A DNA stretch of 64,000 bases, taken from NCBI GenBank assembly GCA_016703265.1, contig JADJCK010000012.1:62001-126000 (forward strand), written 5' to 3'. This document shows positions 17,539 through 26,569 of the stretch, piece by piece (within the stretch, counting starts at the first letter, position 1; each line of letters begins with the position of its first letter). The notes beneath the pieces were generated by a model. The model had not been told where the DNA came from, did not search any database, and saw only the letters and a list, made by a program, of their open reading frames with translations. The translations under genes were made by a program, and so were the position numbers. The DNA comes from a bacterium (GTDB lineage Bacteria > Krumholzibacteriota > Krumholzibacteriia > LZORAL124-64-63).

Positions 17539-17567
17539 TAAGACGGCCGCCAGGGGCCAGGGTTACA
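17539..17567 (-). promoter_or_regulatory. ECF-type promoter, probably autoregulated
   Basis: On the minus strand TGTAACC, 15 bases, CGTCTTA lies 10 bases before the sigma factor ATG. The GTAAC -35 and CGTC -10 are typical ECF promoter elements and do not fit sigma-70. Regulation by its own product is inference. Confidence 0.65.
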
Positions 17568-17611
17568 CACCCCGGGGCAATGGGCGCGGGACAACGACGG
17601 CGGCGGGCGGG

Positions 17612-18145
17612 TCAGTCGCCCGGATCCGCCTCGATCACCACCAGGACGTCGCCCGGGTTCACCGTCTGGCCGACGCGGACGGCCACTTTCGCGACCTTTC
17701 CGCTGATCCCGGCCGTCAGCTCGTTCTGCATCTTCATGGCTTCGACCACGATCAGCGGCTCGCCGCGCTGCACCGCCTGGCCGGGCTCCACCCGGATGTC
17801 CACGACCAGCCCGGGGATGTCGGCCGCCAGGGTGCCGCTGCCGGCAGCGGCGCCCAGCGCTTGCCGGGCGTGCGCGCGCAGCTCGTCCAGGACCACCAGG
17901 GGCACGGGGCGGCCGTCGAGGGTCGCCTTCAGGCTGCCGCGGGCGTCAGCGACCGACAGGTGGACCAGGCGGCGATGGCCGCCGACCGTCACCGCCACCG
18001 CGCGCCCGCCCAGCACCGGCACGGACGAGGCCGGCGCCGGTTCGCCGCCGTCGATGGCCAGCTCGGCGCGATGCCCGTCGGAAGCCAGCTGCGCGGTGTG
18101 CTGCTGCCCGTCCACTTCCACGATGTAGTTCTTCCGCATCAGCAC
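17612..18145 (-). CDS. Biotin carboxyl carrier subunit of acyl-CoA carboxylase
   Basis: A 177-residue protein. The last 75 residues are a biotinyl domain with VEAMKMQNEL, whose Lys is biotinylated, and VDIRVEPGQAV. The N-terminal half (MRKNYIVEVDGQ) resembles the beta-barrel found before the biotinyl domain in propionyl-CoA carboxylase alpha chains and in some decarboxylase gamma chains. The GTG start at 18145 is placed by AAAGGA nine bases upstream; ATG 18139 is the alternative. Third gene of the carboxylase operon, 23 bases after the biotin carboxylase. Confidence 0.9.
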   Translation of the reverse strand: MLMRKNYIVEVDGQQHTAQLASDGHRAELAIDGGEPAPASSVPVLGGRAVAVTVGGHRRLVHLSVADARGSLKATLDGRPVPLVVLDELRAHARQALGAAAGSGTLAADIPGLVVDIRVEPGQAVQRGEPLIVVEAMKMQNELTAGISGKVAKVAVRVGQTVNPGDVLVVIEADPGD

Positions 18146-18168
18146 GGCCGGAGGTCCTTTCGTCCGGG

Positions 18169-19683
<1,515 letters not shown>

Positions 19684-19725
19684 GCCGAATGGTTCCTTGG
19701 TGCGGTTCGTGGTCACGCGACGCTC

Positions 19726-21282
19726 CTACAGCGGGATGTTGCCGTGCTTCTTGGGCGGCAGGGTCTGCTTCTTGTTCCGCAGGCTGTTCAACGCGGCCAC
19801 CAGGTGGCGACGCGTGTCGGCCGGCTCGATCACGTCGTCCAGGTAGCCGAGGCCCGCGGCAATGAACGGGTTGGCGTAGGTCTCGTTGTACTCGTCGACC
19901 AGGCGGCGGCGCTCCTGCACGGGATCGTCACTTTCGGCCAGCGTCTGCCGGTGGAGGATGTTGACCGCGCCCTCCGGTCCCATCACGGCCAGTTCGGCGC
20001 CAGGCCAGGCAACGTTGTAGTCGGCGCGGATGTGCTTGCTGTTCATGACGTCGTAGGCGCCGCCGTAGGCCTTGCGCGTGATCACGGTGAGCTTGGGCAC
20101 CGTGGCCTCGCAGAAGGCGAAGAGCAGCTTGGCGCCGTGCTTGATGATTCCCCCGAACTCCTGCTCGGTGCCGGGCAGGAACCCGGGCACGTCCTCGAAG
20201 ACGACAAGCGGCACGTTGAAGCAGTCGCAGGTTCGCACGAACCGCGCGCCCTTGAGGCTGGCATTGATGTCCAGCACCCCGGCCTGGAACTTCGGCTGGT
20301 TGGCGACGATGCCCACCGGCTGCCCGTCCAGCCGCGCGAACCCGCAGATGAGGTTCTGCGCGTGGCGTGCCTGCACTTCCATGAAGTCGCCGTCGTCCAC
20401 GACTAGGCGGATCACGTCGAGCATGTCGTACGGCTTGCGGCTGTCGTCGGGCACGATCGAATTCAGCTTCTCCTCGCGACGATCGGGCGCGTCGCCGGGA
20501 ACGACGCGCGGCGGGTCCTCGAGGTTGTTCTGGGGCAGGAAACTGAGCAGGCGCCGGGTCATCAACAGGCAGTCGGCATCGGATGTCGCCATGAAGTGGC
20601 AGACGCCGCTCTTCGTCGAGTGCGTGGCCGCGCCGCCGAGCTCCTCGAAGGTCACATCCTCGTTCGTCACCATCTTGATGACGTTGGGGCCGGTCACGAA
20701 CATGTAGCTGGTCTTGTCCACCATCAGCGTGAAGTCGGTGATGGCGGGCGAGTACACGGCGCCGCCGGCACAGGGGCCGAGGATGGCGGAGATCTGGGGG
20801 ACGACGCCCGAGGCCATGGTGTTGCGCCAGAAAATCTCCGCATAGCCAGCCAGTGAGCGCACGCCTTCCTGGATGCGGGCGCCGCCGCTGTCGTTCAGCC
20901 CGATCACCGGGCAGCCGTTTTCCAGCGCCTGGTCCATCAGCCGACAGATCTTCAGGGCATTGGATTCGCTCATCGAGCCGCCGAAGACCGTGAAGTCCTG
21001 CGCGAACACGTAGACCTGCCGACCGTCGATGTTCCCGACGCCGGTGACCATTCCGTCACCGACCGGGCGCGCACGGTCCATGCCCATCTCGTGGCTGCGG
21101 TGGCGCACGAAGACGCCCGTCTCCTGGAAGCTGCCTTCGTCGAGCAGCAGGTGGATGCGCTCGCGGGCGGTCAGGCGGCCGCTGGCATGGATCTTCGCGA
21201 TCTTGTCGGCACCGCCGCCCTCCAGGGTCTGGCGGCGCAGGGCGTGCAGGCGGGCGAGCTTTTCCTCGAACGAATGCGGCAT
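19726..21282 (-). CDS. pccB: Acyl-CoA (probably propionyl-CoA) carboxylase carboxyltransferase
   Basis: A 518-residue carboxyltransferase that moves CO2 from biotin to acyl-CoA. Motifs are ARERIHLLLDEGSFQE, the oxyanion loops around GGARIQEGVRSLAGY and VPGFLPGTEQEFGGIIKHGAKLL, and the ending RNKKQTLPPKKHGNIPL, all characteristic of the PccB/MmdA family. With the epimerase at 13.9 kb this makes propionyl-CoA the likely substrate, although acetyl-CoA cannot be excluded. First gene of the operon pccB-biotin carboxylase-BCCP. Confidence 0.93.
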   Translation of the reverse strand: MPHSFEEKLARLHALRRQTLEGGGADKIAKIHASGRLTARERIHLLLDEGSFQETGVFVRHRSHEMGMDRARPVGDGMVTGVGNIDGRQVYVFAQDFTVFGGSMSESNALKICRLMDQALENGCPVIGLNDSGGARIQEGVRSLAGYAEIFWRNTMASGVVPQISAILGPCAGGAVYSPAITDFTLMVDKTSYMFVTGPNVIKMVTNEDVTFEELGGAATHSTKSGVCHFMATSDADCLLMTRRLLSFLPQNNLEDPPRVVPGDAPDRREEKLNSIVPDDSRKPYDMLDVIRLVVDDGDFMEVQARHAQNLICGFARLDGQPVGIVANQPKFQAGVLDINASLKGARFVRTCDCFNVPLVVFEDVPGFLPGTEQEFGGIIKHGAKLLFAFCEATVPKLTVITRKAYGGAYDVMNSKHIRADYNVAWPGAELAVMGPEGAVNILHRQTLAESDDPVQERRRLVDEYNETYANPFIAAGLGYLDDVIEPADTRRHLVAALNSLRNKKQTLPPKKHGNIPL

Positions 21283-21332
21283 GGCGGTTCCTCTGGAGTC
21301 CGTCCGGTTTCCGGGTGGCTCTGGCGGCCGTC

Positions 21333-21357
21333 AGGATAGCAGATCGCATTGATGCGA
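21333..21357 (-). promoter_or_regulatory. Palindrome upstream of a -10-like element before pccB
   Basis: TCGCATTGATGCGA (21344-21357) is a 14-base inverted repeat. On the minus strand it sits immediately upstream of a TATCCT -10-like hexamer, 51 bases before the pccB ATG. This is a likely repressor or activator site; no -35 was recognised. Confidence 0.4.
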
Positions 21358-21423
21358 GATAGTCGGAATGGCGCGGTGGTCCTGGCGGTGATGGCGTCGG
21401 CGCGCAGTGGGACGGACGACCGG

Positions 21424-22755
21424 TCAGCCGCGGCCTTCCATGCGCTTGAGCACGTGCCGGTCGACGACCGCGGCCAGGGCGCGATGGCTGGTAGGCTTGA
21501 GGATGAAGTCGGCCACGCCGGCTTCACGCGCCTGCTGTTCGTTGAAGCTGTCGCGGAAACCGGTGCAGAGCGCGACCGGGATATCGGGCCGCACTTCATG
21601 GATCTTCTGGGCCAGGCGAACGCCCGACATCTGCGGCATGATCTGGTCGGTGATCACGATGTCGAACAGTTCGGGCGTCTGCGTGAAATCCGCCAACGCC
21701 GTGCGGCTGTCCAGGTGGGTCACCACGCGATAGCCGAGCCGGCGCAGGCCTCGCGCCAGGACCTGGGCCACCATCTCCTCGTCGTCGACGAGCAGGATCG
21801 TGGCGCGCGGGGGACCGGCGCTGGCCGGCGCTTCGACCTCGACCGGCTCCGGCTCGCTGGGGACGACCACCGGGCGCGGCAGTTTCGTGATCGCCGTCTC
21901 GTGGTCGGTGGCCACGCGCCAGGCGATCAGGGGGAACCACAACTCGCAGGTCTGGGTGCCACCGGGTCCGGCCACGGTCACGGTGAGGCCGCCCTGGTCG
22001 CCCAGTTGCTGGCTCAGCGTCGTCAACTCCGCTTCGGGGAGCAATTCGTTCAAGGCGCGCTCGGCCGGCGTGATCTCCAGGCTCAGGCAGGCATAGGACC
22101 CGACGGCGAGGTCGACCGGCCTGGCCGCGCGCGACTGCTCGAGGCGGCGCTCACCCAGGCGGATCGTCAGGCGACCGCCGGGTGCGCCCAGCGCCTGCAC
22201 GGCGCCGCTGCCGAGACTCATGATCGCCTGCTGCACGCCGGCGCGCGTGGCGAGCACCGGCCCGCACTGCCGCAACTCCGCGCGTACGTCGATCGTCGAC
22301 GGCACGATATCCTGCAGGAGCTTCACCGTGTCGCGCACCACCGGCAGCAACTCCTGGGGCCGGCGCGCCTGGTCGGCGTCGCGGTAGAAGTCACCGAGTT
22401 CGCGCACGAGGTCGGCAGCCTGGTGGCCGGCCTTCAGGAGCCGGTCCAGTTCCTGGCGCGCGGGCATCGGCAGCCCGGCTTCGTGATTCGCGAGCCGCGC
22501 ACTGCCCAGCATGGCCGACAGGAGATTATTCGGGTTGTTGACGATGCCGCCGGACAGGATGCCGACGACCTCGAAGCGCCGTGCGTCCAGCAGCTGCTGG
22601 CGAAGGCGTCCGATTTCGGCGTTCCGACGCTGGACCCGCAGTGCCATGTGCTGCGCCTGGCGCTTCTCGCGCACCAGCAGGAACACGGCTGCGCCGCAGC
22701 CCGCACCAAGCAGGCCGGTGACGGCCAGGAGCAGGGATGTCGGCAAGCCGGGCAT
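21424..22755 (-). CDS. Kinase-like sensor lacking phospho-acceptor His, fused to a receiver domain
   Basis: A 443-residue protein. A hydrophobic membrane segment (residues 5-25) leads into a short coiled coil and a dimerization region with GGIVNNPNNLL. Hybrid kinases usually read GGIAHDFNNLL here, so the phospho-acceptor His is Asn. The ATPase part (IMSLGSGAVQAL ... GGRLTI) lacks the conserved N-box Asn, and no G1/G2 boxes are evident. The C-terminal receiver (about 320-443) looks intact: VDDEE, the acceptor Asp in VITDQIMP, and the Lys in LKPTS. It probably acts as a phospho-receiver or scaffold rather than an autokinase. Confidence 0.8.
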   Translation of the reverse strand: MPGLPTSLLLAVTGLLGAGCGAAVFLLVREKRQAQHMALRVQRRNAEIGRLRQQLLDARRFEVVGILSGGIVNNPNNLLSAMLGSARLANHEAGLPMPARQELDRLLKAGHQAADLVRELGDFYRDADQARRPQELLPVVRDTVKLLQDIVPSTIDVRAELRQCGPVLATRAGVQQAIMSLGSGAVQALGAPGGRLTIRLGERRLEQSRAARPVDLAVGSYACLSLEITPAERALNELLPEAELTTLSQQLGDQGGLTVTVAGPGGTQTCELWFPLIAWRVATDHETAITKLPRPVVVPSEPEPVEVEAPASAGPPRATILLVDDEEMVAQVLARGLRRLGYRVVTHLDSRTALADFTQTPELFDIVITDQIMPQMSGVRLAQKIHEVRPDIPVALCTGFRDSFNEQQAREAGVADFILKPTSHRALAAVVDRHVLKRMEGRG

Positions 22756-22853
22756 GGGAATCCTGTCTTGGGACCGCTGGCGTGGCGGGGCCGGCACCTG
22801 ACGGTGCCTGCCGGGACCCCTAGAAGATAGATCCAATCGCGACCTGCGTCATC

Positions 22854-22859
22854 ATTATA
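22854..22859 (-). promoter_or_regulatory. -10 element of the kinase-like/receiver gene
   Basis: TATAAT on the minus strand, inside the palindrome CATTATAATG, about 100 bases before the ATG at 22755. The -35 is not clear. Because the box is palindromic it could also serve plus-strand transcription. Confidence 0.4.
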
Positions 22860-22970
22860 ATGCGTGTTCACGACCACTTGCCGGCCCTGGCCCCGGCGGG
22901 CAAGGGGCCCAAGGGGGTGGGCAGGGCCCGAAAGGTCCGGCTGTACCGATCCGGGGAGCGGGCAAAAGCC

Positions 22971-23006
22971 ACCAAAAGACGAGGGGCGGTCCCGAAGGAC
23001 CGCCCC
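22971..23006 (-). terminator. Terminator of the secreted OB-fold gene
   Basis: GGGGCGGTCC / GGACCGCCCC form a perfect 10-bp stem with a CGAA loop. On the minus strand it is followed by TCGTCTTTT. It lies 37 bases after the stop of the gene at 23043. Confidence 0.7.
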
Positions 23007-23042
23007 TGTGCCTCATCATCGCCTCGCTGGAGCGGCCCCGGA

Positions 23043-23762
23043 CTACCGGTACCGCGCCTTGATCGAGCCCATGCTGACCGGCTCGATGCCGACCGAGCAG
23101 TTGACGACGGGGATGCCGTTGAGGAACGGCTCGAAGAGGAACGAACCGCAGGCGTCGTGCAGGATGCCGGTGGCGTTGTTGTAGCACTGGCCTTCCATCA
23201 CGCTGCCGAAGTTGTACCAGAAGTCGTCGAAGACCACGGTCGTGCCGTCGAGGGCCTCGACGTTCCACATGCCGGAACCCAGGCTGTAGCCGGCCGGGAC
23301 AGACATGCCGTCGGTGATCATGATCGTGACGCTTTCCCACTGCTCAGGCGATGCCGCGAGAGCGGCGGCCGTCACGTAGTTCACGGCCGGGATCGGCGCG
23401 GTGCCCGTCTTGATGACGGAACCGTAGATGCCGGCAGCCGGGATGTCGATCGTCGACAGGCCGCAGACTTCCTTGAATTCGCCGCAGATGTCCACGACGT
23501 CGCCCGGCGCAGCCACGGCGCCGCCGAAGTACGTGTGACCGGGCCAGTAAACGAAGATCGCATCCCAGGCGCCGTGCGGAGCCTGCGAGACGTAGATCCC
23601 GTCGGGGCGCACCGCGGTGATGACCACGCCGCACGGCGTCTTCAACGAACCGACGCCTGCCGGCGAGTTGACCTGAAGGTCGTGAATCGACGTGCCGCAC
23701 GCGAAAGCCACGCCGGCCGTCACGAGACTGACTGCGACAAGAGCGAGAGCAAATTTCCTCAT
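23043..23762 (-). CDS. Secreted OB-fold protein (YhcR/extracellular nuclease-associated type)
   Basis: A 239-residue exported protein with a signal peptide ending AGVAFA. The mature part opens with CGTSIHDLQV and continues with CGVVITAVRPDGIYVSQ, AIFVYWPG and APGDVVDICGEFKEVCGLSTI. This is the order of strands in the small OB domain found beside extracellular nucleases (IQDIQ ... G-V-V-T-A-V ... G-F-Y-V-Q ... GD-V-V ... G). No nuclease domain is attached. Eight cysteines suggest disulfides. The C-terminal half is unrecognised and may be a second copy of a similar fold. Role unknown. Confidence 0.6.
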   Translation of the reverse strand: MRKFALALVAVSLVTAGVAFACGTSIHDLQVNSPAGVGSLKTPCGVVITAVRPDGIYVSQAPHGAWDAIFVYWPGHTYFGGAVAAPGDVVDICGEFKEVCGLSTIDIPAAGIYGSVIKTGTAPIPAVNYVTAAALAASPEQWESVTIMITDGMSVPAGYSLGSGMWNVEALDGTTVVFDDFWYNFGSVMEGQCYNNATGILHDACGSFLFEPFLNGIPVVNCSVGIEPVSMGSIKARYR

Positions 23763-24072
23763 CGTGATCCCCCGGTTGTCGTCCTGACGGCCCGCTGGCC
23801 GCCTGTCCGAATCGGAAATCCGTTATAGTCCTACCGGAAGCCCCCACCGAACTCGGTTCATGGCGTGGTCATCTCGTGGGCGCCGGATGACGTTCCATAC
23901 GGTGACTGCTGCGGACGATACCACCGGTCCAGGGGAGTGTCCAGCCAAAAAAAAGCCGAATGTGAGCTTTTTTCCTGCCATCAGAGCGGGCGGTTTTGCG
24001 ATCGCGTATCCAACGGCCGGAGACGTCGAGGTCCGCCGGGGACCTCGCGGACGCCGGCGAATTTGATATCCC

Positions 24073-24087
24073 TTGTCATTGCGACAA
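24073..24087. promoter_or_regulatory. Inverted repeat TTGTC-N5-GACAA
   Basis: TTGTCATTGCGACAA lies about 160 bases upstream of the enoyl-CoA hydratase. It could be a regulator site; no factor is evident. Confidence 0.3.
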
Positions 24088-24151
24088 TTACGTGACCATT
24101 CCCGATCGCGGTGGGCTGCCGCCACTTCGTTCACCCGGGCTGCCGGTGGAC

Positions 24152-24176
24152 GCAGGCGCCGCCTGCGGCGTATAGT
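24152..24176 (+). promoter_or_regulatory. Palindrome followed by TATAGT before enoyl-CoA hydratase
   Basis: GCAGGCG-C-CGCCTGC (24152-24166) ends four bases before TATAGT (24171-24176), a good -10. The arrangement would place a repressor in the promoter spacer. No clear -35 was seen. Confidence 0.4.
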
Positions 24177-24244
24177 CGGGCCGGCAACCGCACGTGGCTG
24201 CCCGCAACCAACCCAGGACTTCCAGACCGGATGGGGCCGATACC

Positions 24245-25027
24245 ATGACCACCGAGAACATCCTTTGCGAGGTGGCTGCCGGCGTGGCCACCGTGACCAT
24301 CAACCGCCCCGAAAAGCTGAACGCCCTGGACGCCCGGACGATCCGGGAACTGGATGCCTGCTTCGCCGCCCTGGCGACCGACCCCGCCGCGCGCGTCGTG
24401 GTCGTGACCGGGGCCGGGCCCAAGGCCTTCGTGGCCGGGGCCGACATCGGCGAGCTGGCCACACTGGCCGCAGCGCCCGGGCAGGCACTGTCGCGGCGGG
24501 GCCAGGCCCTGATGGACCGCATCGAGCACCTGGGCAAGCCGGTGATCGCGGCGGTCAACGGCTTTGCCCTGGGCGGCGGCTGCGAACTGGCGCTGGCCTG
24601 CAGCTTTCGCTGGGCTGCCGACACCGCGAAGCTGGGCCTGCCCGAGACAGGGCTGGGGTTGATTCCCGGCTATGGCGGCACGCAGCGCCTGCCGAGGCTG
24701 GTCGGGCGCGGTCGCGCGCTCGAGATGATTTTGCGGGGCAACATGGTGACGGCCGCGGAGGCCCTGGCGATCGGCCTGGTCGATCGCGTGGTGCCGTCGG
24801 CCGAGCTGGCGGAAGCCGTGGCCGCGGTGGCGCGCGAGATCGCAGCCCGTTCCTCGCTCACCTTGCGCTGCGCGCTCGAAGCCGTCGACGGCGGGCTGGC
24901 CACCGACCAGGCGGCGGGCCTGCGCCTGGAAGCGGGGTTGTTCGGGATGGTGGCCGCCTCGGACGACGGCCACGAGGGTTGCCGCGCCTTCCTCGAGAAG
25001 CGGCCGGCGGTGTTCACCGATCGCTGA
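24245..25027 (+). CDS. Enoyl-CoA hydratase (crotonase family)
   Basis: A 260-residue enzyme adding water to trans-2-enoyl-CoA in beta-oxidation or butyrate/propionate pathways. It has VTINRPEKLNALD, AFVAGADIGEL (oxyanion loop), and the catalytic pair Glu114 (GGGCELAL) and Glu134 (LPETGLGLIPG). Their 20-residue spacing equals that of the two catalytic Glu in classic crotonases. Both are present, so hydratase activity is more likely than an isomerase. ATG 24245 is taken over an upstream GTG/ATG that adds a Pro/Arg tail. Confidence 0.92.
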   Translation: MTTENILCEVAAGVATVTINRPEKLNALDARTIRELDACFAALATDPAARVVVVTGAGPKAFVAGADIGELATLAAAPGQALSRRGQALMDRIEHLGKPVIAAVNGFALGGGCELALACSFRWAADTAKLGLPETGLGLIPGYGGTQRLPRLVGRGRALEMILRGNMVTAAEALAIGLVDRVVPSAELAEAVAAVAREIAARSSLTLRCALEAVDGGLATDQAAGLRLEAGLFGMVAASDDGHEGCRAFLEKRPAVFTDR

Positions 25028-25125
25028 GAGGCACGACCGGGGCGCGGTCGCGTGTCTGCACGGCCGCGCGCGTCAATCCGGACCGTAAGGGTCAGGAAAC
25101 GCGCGCCGCGCGGGGAACAATTCCC

Positions 25126-25153
25126 TTGGTCGCCCACAGCCCCGCATTATCTT
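25126..25153 (+). promoter_or_regulatory. Candidate promoter of the 2-oxoacid oxidoreductase cluster
   Basis: TTGGTC, 16 bases, TATCTT, 55 bases before the ferredoxin-like subunit ATG. The boxes match the sigma-70 consensus only moderately. Confidence 0.35.
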
Positions 25154-25207
25154 TGCCCGCAACGACCTCGACGCCTCCGCAACCCGCGACGATGAGGTGG
25201 CTTTCCC

Positions 25208-25438
25208 ATGAACGAGAACACGGCGCTCGACGTCCCCTTCATGGAGGTCAACGGCGAGCTTTGCAAAGGCTGCCAGTTGTGCCTGGCTGTCTGCCCGAAG
25301 AGTGTCATCGCGATCAGCGAGAAGCTCAACAGCGCCAGCTATCACCCCGCTTTCTACACCGGTGCCGACTGCACCGGCTGCGGGCTGTGCTTCTACGCGT
25401 GCCCGGAGCCGGGCGCCATCCGCGTGCACAAACCGTAG
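25208..25438 (+). CDS. 2-oxoacid:ferredoxin oxidoreductase, ferredoxin-type (delta) subunit
   Basis: A 76-residue protein with two [4Fe-4S] motifs: CKGCQLCLAVCP and CTGCGLCFYACPEP. It carries electrons from the TPP site to free ferredoxin. The PEPGAI after the last cysteine is usual in KorD/VorD-type subunits. First gene of the cluster, 69 bases before the alpha subunit. Confidence 0.92.
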   Translation: MNENTALDVPFMEVNGELCKGCQLCLAVCPKSVIAISEKLNSASYHPAFYTGADCTGCGLCFYACPEPGAIRVHKP

Positions 25439-25507
25439 GATGCTGCGCCGGCGCGCACCGGTGCGCGACGGACGAAGGAACGGACCGCACGCACGAAACG
25501 AGGAATC

Positions 25508-26569
25508 ATGGCCAGACAATTCATGAAGGGGAACGACGCCATCGTCGTCGGCGCGCTCGCCGCCGGGTGCCGTGCGTACTACGGCTACCCGATCACCCCC
25601 GCCAGCGAAATCGCCCACGCCGCCGCCCTGCACTTCCCCGCGCTCGGCGGCGTCTTCATCCAGGCCGAGAGCGAAGTGGCGGCCATGAACATGGTCTACG
25701 GTTCGGCCGGCATGGGCGTGCGCACCATGACCGCTTCGTCGAGCCCCGGCTTCAGCCTGAAGCAGGAAGGCCTCTCATACTGCGCGGGCGCTGAACTGCC
25801 CTGCGTCGTGGTCAACATCGTGCGCGGCGGCCCCGGGCTGGGCAACATCGCGCCCGAGCAGGCCGACTACTTCCAGATCACGAAGGGCGGCGGTCACGGC
25901 AATTACCGGCTCATCACGCTCGCGCCGAACGGCGCGCAGGAGATGTGCGACCTCACGATGCTCGCCTTCGACCTGGCCGACAAGTACCGCAATCCCGCCT
26001 GCATCATGGCCGACGGCATCACTGGCCAGATGATGGAAGTGGTGGAGATCCCGACAGCGAAGGCGGCCCGGTGGGATCATTCGTCGTGGGCCGTGACGGG
26101 CACGCCGGACACGGCGGGCAACCTGGTCAGCAGCATCACGCTCGAACCGGAGAAGCTCGAGGAGCACAACCTCAAGCTCGACGCGAAGTACAAGCGCATC
26201 GAGGCCGACGAGGTGCTCTTCGAGAAGTACAAGGTCGATGACGCCGACCTGGTCGTCGTCGCCTACGGCGTGGTCAGCCGCATCGTCTACTCGGCGGTGG
26301 ACCAGGCGCGGGCCGAGGGCCTCAAGGTGGGCCTGCTGCGGCCCATCACGGTGTGGCCGTTCCCGACCCAGGCGATCATCGACCTGTGCGGAACCGCGAA
26401 GGCGTTTCTGGCGGTCGAACTTTCGACGGGTCAGATGGTCGAGGATGTCCGGCTGGCCGTCGAGGGCCGCCGGCCGGTGCACTTCTACGGGCGCTGCGGC
26501 GGCATGGTGCCCGGCGGCGACGAACTGCTTGCCGAGTTCCGGCGCGTCATGAGTGGAGGAGCCCGCTGA
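25508..26569 (+). CDS. 2-oxoacid:ferredoxin oxidoreductase alpha subunit
   Basis: A 353-residue subunit that binds the pyrimidine side of TPP and substrate. It starts with FMKGNDAIVVGALAAGCRAYYGYPITPASEI; the YPITPASE core is the family signature. SSPGFSLKQEGLSY and PTRPGLGN-like GGPGLGNIAPEQAD follow. This single-chain alpha without a fused gamma domain is typical of the KorA/VorB branch that uses 2-oxoglutarate or branched-chain 2-oxoacids; pyruvate cannot be excluded. The stop shares one base with the ATG of the next gene. Confidence 0.92.
   Translation: MARQFMKGNDAIVVGALAAGCRAYYGYPITPASEIAHAAALHFPALGGVFIQAESEVAAMNMVYGSAGMGVRTMTASSSPGFSLKQEGLSYCAGAELPCVVVNIVRGGPGLGNIAPEQADYFQITKGGGHGNYRLITLAPNGAQEMCDLTMLAFDLADKYRNPACIMADGITGQMMEVVEIPTAKAARWDHSSWAVTGTPDTAGNLVSSITLEPEKLEEHNLKLDAKYKRIEADEVLFEKYKVDDADLVVVAYGVVSRIVYSAVDQARAEGLKVGLLRPITVWPFPTQAIIDLCGTAKAFLAVELSTGQMVEDVRLAVEGRRPVHFYGRCGGMVPGGDELLAEFRRVMSGGAR

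Larger units (their letters stand above)
23763..24244. other. Intergenic region, mostly unassigned
   Basis: About 480 bases without a convincing gene, between divergent genes. It has lower GC than its surroundings. A run of eight A at 23947-23954 and a run of six T at 23968-23973 flank GCCGAATGTGAGC and could pair as a hairpin. TATAAC upstream of the minus-strand gene (about 23825) is a weak -10. The plus-strand side carries the palindromes at 24073 and 24152. Confidence 0.5.
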
